Source: Pogonophryne albipinna (lineage: Eukaryota; Chordata; Actinopteri; Perciformes; Artedidraconidae). From it: DNA of 64,000 nt. Shown here piece by piece: positions 12,492-23,150 of this stretch. Made by a program: the position numbers and the translations under genes. Location of the stretch: NCBI GenBank assembly GCA_028583405.1, contig CM053246.1:9499867-9563866 (forward strand). Direction: 5' to 3'. The stretch's first letter is position 1; every line of letters begins with the position of its first letter. The notes under the pieces are model-generated. The model had not been told where the DNA came from and did not search any database. It worked only from the letters and a program-made list of their open reading frames with translations.

Positions 12492-14339
12492 TTAAAAGTT
12501 ACAGTGCAGTTTAAGATGTGATGCGGCAAAAAGAAAAGTCTTTAGCCTGGATTTAAAAGTAGTCAGAGTTGCAGCGGACCTGCAGTTTTCTGGGAGTTTG
12601 TTCCAGATATTTGGAGCATAATAACTAAACGCTGCTTTTCCATGTTTAGTTCTGACTCTGGGGACAGAAAGCTGACCAGTCCCTGAAGACCTGAGAGATC
12701 TGGATGGTTCATCATTTAGCAGTCGGTCAGAAATGAATTTTGGGCCTAAACCATTCAAAGCTTTATAAACCAGCAGCAGTATTTTGAAATCTATTCTTTG
12801 ACACACAGGAAGCCAGTGTAAAGACTTCAGAACAGGATTGATGTGATCCACTTTCTTAGTGTTAGTGAGGAATCGAGCAGCAGCGTTCTGAATTAGCTGC
12901 AGCTTTCTAATATATTTTTTAGTGAGACCTGTGAAGACACCATTACAGTAGTCCAGTCTACTGAAGATAAAAGCATGGACAAGTTTTTCCAAATCCTGCT
13001 GTGACATTAGTCTTTTAATCCTAGATATATTCTTTAGGTGATAGTAGGCTGATTTAGTAACTGTTTTAATGTGACTGTTGAAACTCAGGTCAGAGTCCAT
13101 GACTACACCTAGATTTCTGGCTTTATCTGTTGTTTTGAACATTGCAGACTGAAGCTCAGCGCTAACTTTTATACGTTCTGCCTTGGCTCCAAAAACCATA
13201 ACCTCAGTTTTATCTTTGTTTAATTGGAGAAAGTTCTGACACATCCAGTCATTGATTTGTTCAATGCACTTACTCAGTGTTTGAATTGGAGCATAGTCTC
13301 CTGGTGAAATGGTTACATAAATGTGTGTGTCATCCGCATAGCTATGGTAACTTATTTTGTTGTTTTTCATTATCTGAGCCAGTGGTAGCATGTAGATGTT
13401 AAAGAGAAGAGGCCCCAAGATGGAGCCTTGAGGTACCCCACATGTCATATTTGTCAACTCAGATGTGTATTTACCTATAGAAACAAAGTTTTTTCTGTCC
13501 TTTAAGTAGGATTCAAACCAATTTAGAACTGTTTCCGAAAGTCCCACCCAGTTTTCTAGTCGGTCGAGTAATATGTTGTGGTCAACAGTGTCAAACGCAG
13601 CACTGAGATCTAATAATACTAACACTGAAGTTCTGCCACTGTCTGTGTTTAAGTGGATGCCATTGAAGACCTTTACAAGAGCAGTCTCAGTGCTGTGGTT
13701 TGGACGAAAGCCTGACTGGAACACATCGAAACAGTTATTTAAATGCAAGAAATTACTCAAGTGTTGAAAAACAACTTTTTCAATGATTTTACCTAGAAAT
13801 GGCAGGTTTGATATGGGCCTGTAATTGTTCATTACTGAAGCATCTAGATTATTCTTTTTTAAGAGCGGTTTAATGACTGCAGTTTTCAGGGCCTGTGGAA
13901 AAATACCTGATTGAAGAGATTTGTTTACTATATGAAGTAGATCTGAAGCCATGCAACGAAAAACATCTTTGAAAAATCCTGTTGGAATAATATCAAGGCA
14001 GCAGGAGGAGGATTTCAGAAGTTGAATAATGTCCTCTAGGTTTTTATCATTAATCTGATGGAATTGTGTCATGGTGTTTGAATTGATATTAGGTGGACAT
14101 AGGGACAACACATTTGCTGTACCTGATGCAGAGGCACTGACTGCTTGTCTGATTTTCTGAATTTTGTCAGTGAAGAAGGAGGCAAAATCATTGCATGCCC
14201 AGATGGATAGAAATTCAGAGGCTACTGACACTGGGGGGTTAGTTAGTCTGTCGACGGTAGCAAACAAGGCACGTGCATTGTTTTTGTTTTTGGTAATGAT
14301 GTCAGAGAAGAAAGATTGTTGTGCGTTTTTCAATTCCAA
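12492..14339 (-). pseudogene. L2-like LINE reverse transcriptase and C-terminal region
   Basis: This 615-codon frame encodes the reverse transcriptase that copies LINE RNA at a nicked target. Visible in order: NYRPISNLPF (RT start), DLSAAFDTVDHN near residue 245 with the first catalytic Asp, GVPQGSILGP near 298, YADDT near 334 with the catalytic Asp pair, then LNKDKTEVMVFG, LGVVMDSDLSFNSHI, and the C-terminal LDYCNG and LHWLPVCQRI blocks. The catalytic residues are intact. The frame is broken upstream: the linker and endonuclease end at 14418-14736 lie in another frame, so no full ORF2 protein can be made. The first Met here is internal to the natural protein. Confidence 0.9.
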
Positions 14340-14417
14340 ATTATAAAGGCCAAGTCTCTCTTTATAGATTTCAAAGTGGACCTGGAGATTTGTTTTTCGC
14401 CACCTACGTTCAGCTTT

Positions 14418-14736
14418 TCAACACTCTCTTTTTTCTGCTCTCGCGGTCATGGCCTTTCTCCATGGATATATTTTCTTCCCAGTCACTTCCTTTACCTTAT
14501 TTGGAGCAATGGCATCTATAACATTTTTAATTTTTGAATTAAAATGATCTACTAGCTCATTTACTGAGATGTTAGCAGGGGCAAGTGTGGAAGAAAAATT
14601 CTGGGTAAACATTTCCCTAGTATTTTCAGTTAAATATCGCTTTGTGGTTACCTCTTTTTGAACATTTTTGTGAACAGAAATAGAGCTCTCAGAGAAAGCA
14701 CAGGAATGATCAGAGCTGCTGTAATTCAATGCAATC
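14418..14736 (-). pseudogene. LINE endonuclease C-terminal end and linker
   Basis: Minus-strand translation gives a SSSDHSCAF segment, equivalent to the SDH block that closes the apurinic-like endonuclease of L2/CR1 LINEs, followed by linker sequence ending KKIYPWRK. A frame change at about 14340-14420 separates it from the RT frame. The remaining endonuclease was never inserted (5' truncation). Confidence 0.8.
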
Positions 14737-15394
14737 CCTCCCCGTCGAGGCAAGCACTGTAATTCTCTCCGGTAGTCCACCAGCAGATGACAAACACCCA
14801 CCTCTGCGCCTCTTCCAAGGGACGAGGGGACCGTGTGGCAGAGTTTCAGTTAGATTTTCGCCGGTCAACATGTCCGTTAAAGTTGAAATCTTCCGGACAA
14901 AATTAGAAAAGTGCCGGTCAAAGGTCTTCTTTGTTATTTATTGAGCTTTAAAACAAATGAATAATGACTCTATATAATCATATAAGAATAAAACACGGAG
15001 GACGGAGATCTCTTTTTCTCCCCCTCTTCTGACAGCCCAGCAGCTGATCTCAAAGCACCCCTGCAGGGGGGCGTGGTCAGCTGCAGCACATCTGCATTAA
15101 AGCTACAACACAGATTCAGCCCCTGCAAAAACAGGGCTGGAAAGAGAAAATAGAGCGAAATGAGGCATGGCTAAAATGCAGGATCTGTTTGGCATTTTGA
15201 AAAAAAAAACTATATTTATATACTTTATAGGTATGGCCCTACAATATATTGTTCAAATATAGCATGATAGGTCCACTTTAAACGAAACAAGCCATTTATT
15301 TGTTTTCTTTCAATTTCTAATTTCTTAGCATTTGGTGAAAATTCAACTGTATTCTAAGAGAACATTTGATTCCCTGGTCATGCAATTGAAGTAG

Positions 15395-15648
15395 CAGTTT
15401 TTCCTCAATAACCCTCTTATTAGTGCTTATTTATTGCAAGTAAGAAAGTTGTTGTACATTTGTTTTGGTCTTAATATGCGCGGCTCAATATGGGCCTAAT
15501 AAGGCAGTAGTACCACAAGAATAGTAATTATCCCATAATAACACTTAAAAAATATGATCTATTCTTATGTAACAAGACATGAAACTATAAGTGTTAATTA
15601 AGTCTAAACAACTCAAAATTAGGTATTTCTATCTAAGAATATGTGTTG
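15395..15648 (-). repeat. Left arm of 240-bp inverted repeat (partner 16836-17062)
   Basis: TTTTTCCTCAATAACCCTC, TAATAAGGCAGTAGTACCAC and AACAAGACATGAAACTATAA all recur inverted, in order, at 16836-17062. Both arms look like copies of one DNA-element family whose terminus (AAAGTGTTACC) is preserved at 17217. Confidence 0.85.
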
Positions 15649-15892
15649 GGGTATTGGCAGTTCAGCTACCAATAGCAAGGTGATATTGACCTGTATGTTT
15701 CATATTTGCACATTTATATTTTTGTAAAATTTGTATTGAAGGTTAGACAGGAAACCGGGTACAGGAAGTAGGAGAAAGTGAACTGAATAGCATGGCAGTA
15801 GACTGATACTAATTTCCCCTATGCAACCTGAAGAGTAAAAGGGTCAAGTCCGTCTGAAAGCAATGACGGTAAGCGTAAGTGTAAGCCTTAAG

Positions 15893-16524
15893 CCTCTTAC
15901 ACACCGAGCCAATTATCGGCGTCGATAGATGTCGGGCCGTCGATGAGCGTTGTGTCGCCCTACTCATATTGGTGTGTACTGCACCGTCCTGCACCGTCGT
16001 GTCTTTTCGGCTGTGCCGACACCTTCCGCTGCCGATTCGACATGTTGAATCGGGGGGCCGTCGGCCAAAGACATTCTGATTGGCTGTTCAGCTTAGCAAA
16101 TCAGTGCATGAGAAGCGAAACGGAAGTGAGGGACCCAAACAAACTATTAAGAAGGCAAATCTGAGATTTCATTTAACTCCAGCTCTCGTCACAGGTTCGG
16201 GAAAGCCCCATGAGCTTCTCGTTGTAGAGTGAAAATGGAACGCACACGCTATTTGTTTATATCACGCAGTCTGTTCTTCGTTCGTCTGTCTTCCGGTTGT
16301 TGCCTCTTTTGAATGACGAATACACACTACCTGCTGGTAAGGAGAGTTATTGCCACTCACGCATGCGCAGTTCGTACGTGCAACTTGGCCGTCGACTGAA
16401 GTCTTTGCGGTGTGTTCCAGTGCGAAACATGACCAAGACGCAGGAGACGTGAGGCGATGTGAGCCGACGTTCCATTGGGGCGTGTTCTTTGGTGTTCTTT
16501 GGTGTCAGTTTGGTGTGTAAGAGG
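15893..16524. mobile_element. 632-bp MITE, TIR CCTCTTACACACC
   Basis: CCTCTTACACACCGA at the left is inverted as TTGGTGTGTAAGAGG at the right. A partial reverse copy lies at 20286-20640. No clear target duplication could be assigned and no ORF is present. Confidence 0.78.
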
Positions 16525-16835
16525 TTTTACATAAACTCTGTTAAAAATCAGTTTTTATTAAGAAGTACAGACTGTATGTGTTCTCAGCCTTGGAGAAACT
16601 TGACATGTTTTGGCATGTGTCTGAACCTATCAATAGTGTTTTAATAAAACAGATATTTCAACATGTGCTTACTTTGTTCATGTACTGTTGAGTTTCATTT
16701 CAGTAGTTGTGTGCTATAATGTATTTACAAAGTGTGAAAAGGAGACAACTTTAGAAAAGGGAACCCGTTCAGGTCAATTAGAATCAAACTACTAGCTTAT
16801 TGGTTATGAACAAGATTTCACTTTAAAATAGGGAA

Positions 16836-17217
16836 CATATTCTTAGGTAGAAATACTTAATTTTGAGTTATTTAGACTTAATTAACACTTATAGTTTCAT
16901 GTCTTGTTACATAAGAATAGATCATATTTGTTAAGTGTTATTATGGGAAAATTACTATTCTTGTGGTACTACTGCCTTATTAGACCCAAAACTCATGTAT
17001 AACAACTTCCTTACTTGCAATAAATAAGCACTAATTAGAGGGTTATTGAGGAAAAACTCTCAACTAATGGCCTATTACTTGTAGAATATGGTCATGTAGA
17101 ATAAGGCATTAATAAGTGTTTTATAATTACTAATAAAGAGCCAATATACTGCTAATATGCATGTTAATTAACAAGTAGTTGATGGTTAATTTGTGTACCT
17201 TAATATAAAGTGTTACC
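16836..17217 (+). mobile_element. DNA-element end, TIR-like AAAGTGTTACC; includes right inverted-repeat arm
   Basis: 16836-17062 mirrors 15395-15648. The sequence continues to TATAAAGTGTTACC at 17217, a terminus style common among fish MITEs. The matching left terminus (GGTAACACTTT) was not found, so it is incomplete. Confidence 0.6.
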
Positions 17218-18534
17218 TAATTGTTAAATGCAAAGCTAACCCATGCAATCTGCTGGAGGCCCTCAACCATGCTTAGCTTTGCTCCCTTTGTTGTTTATCC
17301 AACGTTCTTCAAAATGCATATGAACAAAGGAGAAGTGTTAGTGCACTTCTCATTTGATAAATACCATGAATGTATATACTAACCTGTGAGAAAGCTGTCA
17401 CTCAGTGCACGCTTCTGTTTTCTGTAATAAAAAGCAAGCCACACTGCACAACCATCTGTCAATCTTCCTGTTATCTAAATTTGTCAAAATTGGTTTTTGA
17501 CCCCTTGTGAAGAACACACACACACACACAGACACAGCCATCTGCTGCTGTAATGAGCATGGTTGAGCGCCGCCATTTGCAGTATCAATCTTCCAGGCTA
17601 CATATGTCAGGCAATGCCATCCAGAAACGGTGCGTAGGGGGGGCCTTAATGGTTGCCAAAGTATGAATTAATTAACACCATGTCCGAGGATTGTCATTCA
17701 CTCCTCATAATTATATAACCCTCTTCACTCTAACAAGACCTCGACCTATGGTGGCCAACAGGTGCAAGCGCACTACAACAGGCAAAAACACTTCCATTAA
17801 CATGCTGCACTTTCAAAAAGTATGCAAATATAAAGCACAAGTGTGCCAAAACGCATCCAAAGGAAAAACATCCTCCCTAACTTGACCACACATGTGCAGG
17901 ATTTAGAAAATAATCACCAACTTGACGAAATGGGAAAGATTTACTTAAAGTGTGGCATAAACAAAATGCTGCAAATACCCTGCAAATAAGAAATGCTGCA
18001 GGAAGCTCAAAACACAACGGAATAGAAGACCCTGAAAAGTAATGCACACAGCCGGGGCCGTAGCACTTTTTGGCATAATAATACTAATAAATGATATTTA
18101 TATAGTGCTTTTCAAGGGACCCAAGGTTGCTGTACAAACAAAGCAAAGAGACAATCAAAGGGCAAACATCAGTCTGTTTCATATTTTTTTTTTGTCAATA
18201 TATTTTGAAATGACTTTATGGCTATGTTAGCAAGGTAGCTTACAGCAGATCAGTTTTAACAATGGAAGGAATCATGCAATCACATGGTTAAAATAAGCTA
18301 AAAAAAACATACTTCTTTTTTTTATAATCCCGAACGTCAACAAGCGCTCCAGTCAAAGCTGTGTGTATCACTTGTTAGTGTCCCTGTTTCCTTGGTGTTT
18401 TCCGCTTCTTGCAGCTTTATTTTTATTTGCATAACACATTTCTCCTAATGGAAGTGATTCGGGCCGTTCTTTTTCTTAGCGCGTAAGCACCTTTCGGCAA
18501 CTATATCGAGCAGAAAAAAGAAAAAAACTAGTCA
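17218..18534. other. Mostly unassigned; LINE-tail-like scrap
   Basis: At 18070-18135 a segment with TTTATATAGTGCTTTTCAAG and GACCCAAGG resembles a LINE 3' tail. The rest shows no recognised feature. Confidence 0.4.
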
Positions 18535-18773
18535 CTCTGTGGCAGAGATGGAGTACTCGAGTCCTGGACTCTGACTCGAGTCGGACTCGAGTGCTGATTT
18601 TCGGGACTCGTGACTCGACTCGGACTCGCGCACTGATTGACGAGGACTCAAACGTGGACTTGTGAATTCTCGCGCACGATTACTCGGGCTCGTGAATTTT
18701 CGCGCACGATGACTCGGACTTGACTTGTACATTGACGCTCCTACTTGGACTCGGATTCGTCAGAGTAATGTGA

Positions 18774-18897
18774 TCAAATCAATAAATAAAGATTCAGCTG
18801 ATAACACGAAAGCACATGGCTACTAAACATGCAGAATGTTGTCATTTTGCATGCTAAGTAGCCATGTGCTTTCTGGGGCTTAATCTTTATTGATATC
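18774..18897. repeat. Large foldback inside hAT
   Basis: GAAAGCACATGGCTACT is inverted as AGTAGCCATGTGCTTTC, and the pairing extends outward (ATCAATAAATAAAGATT with AATCTTTATTGATAT) and inward (CATGCAGAATG with CATTTTGCATG), around a loop of a few bases. Confidence 0.85.
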
Positions 18898-18994
18898 ATT
18901 TAAACATTCAGTAGGCTATAGTAATTGTAGCGTCCCTCGCTGAATTATGGTCAGACTCTCCAACTGATGGCATCTGTTTATTGCACACCCTTGC

Positions 18995-19468
18995 TTGTAT
19001 ACAATACTGGTCGGTGTTTACATCCCACCGCATGTGAGCGTGCAGGAGGCGCAGCGCACACTCGCCGACCAGATACTGTGTGTGGCGAGGACTTATCCGG
19101 ACTGCCTAGTTATTGTTCTTGGTGACTTTAACAAAGGCAACCTCAGCCACGAACTCCCAAAATACAAACAGTTAATTAAATGCCCCACCAGAGAGGGGAA
19201 TATTTTGGATCACTGTTACACCACCATCAAGGGAGCCTATCACGCCGTCCCCCGTGCTGCACTGGGGCACTCTGACCACACCATGGTCCACCTGATTCCT
19301 GCATACAGGCAGAAACTCAAACTGTGTAAACCTGTAGTGAGGACATTCAGGCAGTGGAGCAGTAAATCTATGGAGGAACTTCAGGCGTGTTTGGACTGTA
19401 CTGACTGGGACATGTTTAGGACTGCTACTCAAAGTCTGGATGAATATACAGAGGCTGTGATGTCATAA
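18995..19468 (+). pseudogene. Non-LTR retrotransposon endonuclease fragment (CR1/Rex-like)
   Basis: The frame encodes the second half of an apurinic-like endonuclease that nicks target DNA. Visible blocks: VGVYIPP, VIVLGDFN with the catalytic Asp/Asn, LDHCYTT, and LGHSDHTMV with the closing SDH. Linker sequence follows. A stop appears at 19466, and beyond it the LINE linker continues, out of frame, to 19610. There a MITE interrupts it, and the text resumes at 20176 (AAAGTCAAAGTACG...). The 5' end is missing and no RT domain survives. Exact clade is uncertain. Confidence 0.8.
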
Positions 19469-19610
19469 ATTAGCTTCTGTGAGGACAGCTGTGTACCAAC
19501 ACGCACCAGGGTGAGTTTCAACAACAACAAGCCCTGGTTCACACCAAAACTGAAATAGCTAAGATTGCAAAAGGAGGAGGCGTTTAGGAGTGGCGATAAG
19601 GCACGTTTTA

Positions 19611-20172
19611 GACCCCATTTACACGGGAACGCAAACGAAACGCAAACGAACCAAATTTGATATAAAAAAAGTATTTTGTTCACACGGATACGGCTCAATA
19701 AACGTGTCCCTTCACACGAGACCGCTCGACCCGCTGGAGACGCTGTAGTACATATGCCGGGCGGAAGAAGACCCCCGAGCATGGTTGCCATGGTTGCCCT
19801 TCTGTTTATTCTCTGCAGTGGATTTAGCAACATGTAGTTCATGTAGTTCTCCATGTCCACTTGTTGCTGATGGTTGTGGTAGAGGAGCTGTAGATTTTGC
19901 ACTAACATCTGTAGCATGGTCAGTAGCAGTAGCTACTAGGGAGAGGCGGGGCTATGGCTTCATCGTTATCAGAAAAATGATCGTATAGGACGTACACACG
20001 GAGCTGTTTGGCCCCCCAGAGCGTTCCGTCCGCAGATCTATCCACCGACGGACCCGTTATCGTTTTAGGGGTCCATTTCCGCATTTCCGTTACGGCCACA
20101 TGTGAACGAACGGGCTATACGAAAGAGAAAAGTAGCGGATACAACCCGTTTCGTTCCCATGTAAACAGCACA
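19611..20172. mobile_element. Harbinger-like MITE, 562 bp, TTA duplication
   Basis: TTTACACGGGAACG at the left pairs with CGTTCCCATGTAAA at the right as imperfect terminal inverted repeats. TTA flanks both ends (19608-19610 and 20173-20175), as expected for PIF/Harbinger. It splits LINE coding sequence. A related right half lies at 925-1176. Confidence 0.85.
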
Positions 20173-20285
20173 TTAGAAAGTCAAAGTACGTCTTTAGCAA
20201 GGCGGTGAGAGATGCTAAATGACAATACTCTGAGAAACTCCAACACCAGCTCTCAGCAAACGACTCTGCTTCTGTCTGGCGTGGT

Positions 20286-20640
20286 CTAAAGGTCCTTACA
20301 CACCAAACTGTCACCAAAGAACACCAAAGAACACGTCCCGACGGAATGTCGCCTCACGTTGCCTCACGTCGCCTCACGTCGTCTCACGTCGCCTCACGTC
20401 TCCTGCGTCTTGGCCATGTTTCGCACTGGAACACACCGCAAAGACTTCAGCCGACGGCCAAGTTGCACGTACGAACTGCGCATGCGTGAGTGGCAATAAC
20501 TCTCCTTACCAGCAGGCGGCGGTAGTGTGTATTCGTCATTCAAAAGAGGCAACAACGGGAAGACAGACTGTGTGATACACCGAGAGACGAAGAACAGACT
20601 GCGTGATATAAACAAACAAAAAATAGCGTGTGCGTTCCAT
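20286..20640 (-). mobile_element. Partial reverse copy of the CCTCTTACACACC MITE, with 10-bp repeat expansion
   Basis: CCTTACACACCAAACTGTCACC begins a stretch matching 16220-16524 in reverse. At 20347-20401 a GCCTCACGTC-type 10-bp unit is repeated about five times; the 16-kb copy has about two. Homology ends at about 20640 without the other terminus. Confidence 0.75.
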
Positions 20641-21028
20641 TTTACATTTACAATAATAATAATAATAATATTAATATTAGTAATAAGCTTTATATTTGTA
20701 TTGCACTTTTTATACAATAATTGTAGCCAAACTCGCTTCACAGCAGTTCAATAGACAACTAGTATAAAATAACAGGATAAAAGCAATGTAGAGGAGCGAC
20801 AGCTACATTTCAACAATTATATCCACGAAGATTAATACATGAAGACTTGTGACTCAGACTTGGACTCGGACTCTTCTTGGGTGACTCGGACTCGAACACA
20901 GGTAATGATGACTCTGACTCGGACTCTCGGACACTCCCTACATGACTCGGACTTGGACTCGAAAAGTGGGCACTCGAGAGTGACTTGGACTCTTGAATTG
21001 GTGACTTGACTACAACACTGCTCTGTGG

Positions 21029-21794
21029 TACATCATCAAATTGTCCTCCAGCACATGATGTTTGACATTTCTTCTAGGAATGTATTCAATGACATGAAAA
21101 TACATGCAATTTTGTCCATCATCCTTTTAGTGTCGGCTAACAAGGTTTTTTTTACAATATGATTATCTTAACATGATAATGATTGTAATACCACCGGCTC
21201 TTTGACAGGTTCAATGTTTTCCGATCCGTTTGTATTTTCTCACACTAAAATGTGGTTTAACTCTGTGTTTATCCAATTAAAGCTTTGTCAATTATATAGG
21301 TTCATAATTGCTTGTCTCTGGAAGAAAGAATTTCAGTTTGATTTTTTTCTGTCAGTAAAAATCAAGAGACACACACACACACACACACACAAATGCAGTG
21401 TGTTTGGAGAGAAGTACTGCTGATGGTACCATCTGTTATTAAAGCTCAGGCGCGTTGAAGCAGGGAAAAGATGTAACCAGCTCATTGGATGTCTGGTGTG
21501 TGTAAATATTAGTCCTGGCGCGAGCCATTGGTGCGGGCTGGGTATTCACATGAACAACAGTTTGTGGGCTTCTTTTGGATTTATGAGTATATAGGCTTTG
21601 TCAGAAATAACCATAATCACAGCAGCCATATCTAGGAACATCATGAATTGCTGTGAAGAAATTGGCTGTGCAGTGTGCAGAGATAATGTCTTAAAGGCCC
21701 CAATAGGCAATATCTGCACAAGTGTTTGGTCTCATTTATATGATAAAAGTAAGTTTATTAGACAAAGCTTTTGTACAAGTGAATGAAACATACT
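21029..21794. other. Unassigned; short CA tract
   Basis: A (CA)n tract of about 24 bp lies at 21368-21391. Nothing else identified. Confidence 0.4.
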
Positions 21795-22569
21795 CAGTGT
21801 TTCCCCTAGGTTTACTGCCTTGGCAGGGTGCTGCCAAAAATGTTTTGAATTTTTTATATCCTCTGGAGCAGAGAGAGGAGCTGTGGATTATTGTTATTGA
21901 TATCGTACAGTAACAAAGTATGTGTACATTAAAAAGTAATAAAGTACAGTGTTACACTGTACTGTATTACTTTTATTCAAACTGTATTCCCTTCTTATCA
22001 TGTAGCCTACACTTCCTCCTTTCATTGATACATTTAAATCACCTGACTATACAGCATATAACATACCTGCTGCAACCCTGTGCTGCTGCTGCTGCTTCTC
22101 TCTGCCTCATCCTCTATTGCTGGAGGCAGCTCCACCTCATCTGATCTCTGATATGAAAGCAATCGTGTTATGATCATATTGAGCTAATAGGCGCGTTCAC
22201 ACCGCAGTACCTTTTCCACTTTAGTTCCGATATAGTTCCGAAATGTTGCGTTCACACCAAAAAGAGCCGGAACAAAAATTAGTTAATGAGAACCTTTTCA
22301 CCCCCTTTTCCGTCCCTGCTAGAGAGCAGGGACTTTCGTGGGAGAAAAAGGTTCCTATGTCTGATTGGCTGGGCGGAATGCAAACCAGGCCCCGTAAAAC
22401 TCCCAAAAAGTTTTGTGAAGCCGCCATTTTATTATCCTCGCATTAGCATTATTAGCATTAGCATTAGCCCAGCGCAGAAATGCAGAGAGACTAACTTATG
22501 GCAACACAAAATAAAACATGGGAGCGGTGGAGATGAGGAGGTGTCGCCGTTCTGGCGATTTACTCGGAA

Positions 22570-22616
22570 GGCTTCAGTAGAAGCTGCTGGGAGTCCCAGC
22601 AGCTTCTACTGAAGCC
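22570..22616. repeat. 47-nt hairpin, 23-bp perfect arms
   Basis: GGCTTCAGTAGAAGCTGCTG continues with GGA, then a single-base spacer, then the exact inverse ending at 22616. Confidence 0.95.
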
Positions 22617-22785
22617 AGTCCCCAACTCCGGGGACTTCCGGCCGGGGACTTTGGGCGGCAGTATACGCCGTGAAGTGGTTTGCGGCCTGCCAGTAAACCC
22701 AAAGCAGAAGAAGAAGAAGTGACGTCAGCGGCTTCATTTGCCTAATCCTCCCCCAGGGACTTATTCCGGTGTGAACGCGATCTGT

Positions 22786-22825
22786 ACTTAGTTCATGAGA
22801 ACTAAAGAGTTCTCATGAACTAAGT
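22786..22825. repeat. Hairpin, 18-bp perfect arms
   Basis: ACTTAGTTCATGAGAACT (22786-22803) is exactly inverted at 22808-22825 with loop AAAG. Confidence 0.95.
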
Positions 22826-22900
22826 TCTCATGAACCTTTGTGGGAAAAGTACTGCGGTGTGAATGCGCAGGTATTGGTGTGAGTCCAGTGCTTGAATTGG

Positions 22901-23010
22901 GCTGGTACGTCATAACGCTGGTACGTCATAACGCATGACAACAAATATGCCCAGCCGGCGGCCGGCAAATATGACCAGCCGGCGGCATCTCATGACGCAT
23001 CTCATGACGC
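22901..23010 (+). repeat. Three consecutive short tandem duplications
   Basis: GCTGGTACGTCATAAC twice, then an AAATATG(C/A)CCAGCCGGCGGC-type unit twice, then ATCTCATGACGC twice, all just inside the left end of the 22886 hAT. Confidence 0.85.
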
Positions 23011-23065
23011 GCTGCAGCGATAGACTAGAGCAGAAAAGACATCACATAACATTCGCATTTCGAAA

Positions 23066-23150
23066 ATGTTAGCGTGGCTTAATAATAGTGCGAAAAGACA
23101 GCGGTTGTCGCCAGACAAGGATTCCCTCTCTCCTTTCCTGCTGAAAGATG
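23066..23150 (+). pseudogene. Candidate first exon of a hAT transposase
   Basis: An ATG opens 28 codons (MLAWLNNSAKRQRLSP...) ending at GATG|GTGAGT, a good splice donor at 23151. A short basic, Ser/Pro-rich N-terminus before an intron is seen in some vertebrate hAT transposases. The remaining exons cannot be found: the region downstream was replaced by the nested hAT at 23361. Assignment rests on position and the donor site, not on a conserved domain. Confidence 0.4.

Larger units (their letters stand above)
12332..14736 (-). mobile_element. L2-like LINE, 5'-truncated, inserted in Kolobok-like element
   Basis: A near-identical 17-bp target duplication (CCTCCCCGACGAGGCAA at 12315-12331, and 14737-14753 with one mismatch) brackets the insertion. 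The 3' tail, read on the minus strand, ends in AAATAAACTTGCCTTGCC, the usual short-repeat tail of fish L2-type LINEs. The 5' truncation falls inside the endonuclease domain. A second copy of the same family begins at 62846. Confidence 0.93.
11161..15277 (+). mobile_element. Kolobok-like element (TTAA duplication) with two nested insertions
   Basis: AGGGGACCTATCATGC at the left and the inverse of AGTGGACCTATCATGC at the right form terminal inverted repeats. TTAA sits on both outer sides (11157-11160 and 15278-15281). AGGG ends plus TTAA duplication fit the Kolobok superfamily. Removing the nested MITE (11237-12011) and LINE (12332-14736) leaves about 0.9 kb with no transposase, so it is non-autonomous. 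An internal stretch at 12200-12300 resembles the interior of the 19611-20172 MITE. Confidence 0.8.
18543..21020 (+). mobile_element. hAT element, 2478 bp, perfect 8-bp target duplication CTCTGTGG
   Basis: The left end is CAGAGATGGAGTACTCGAGTC and the right end closes GACTTGACTACAACACTG. CTCTGTGG flanks both (18535-18542 and 21021-21028). Subterminal regions (18555-18760 and 20840-21005) are packed with repeats of ACTCGGACTCG type. The interior holds a foldback, a LINE endonuclease fragment and two MITE copies, but no hAT transposase. Confidence 0.9.
22191..22868. mobile_element. 678-bp MITE, TIR GCGCGTTCACACCGCAGTAC
   Basis: The right end is the inverse with one mismatch (GTACTGCGGTGTGAATGCGC). 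Inside lie two strong hairpins. Target duplication is unclear. No ORF. Confidence 0.82.

Noticed and set aside
14729..14944. Open frame on the plus strand at the LINE/Kolobok border
   Set aside because: It crosses an insertion junction and has no domain.
20347..20401. CRISPR array
   Set aside because: Units are 10 bp with no spacers, inside a fish MITE; simple tandem repeats.
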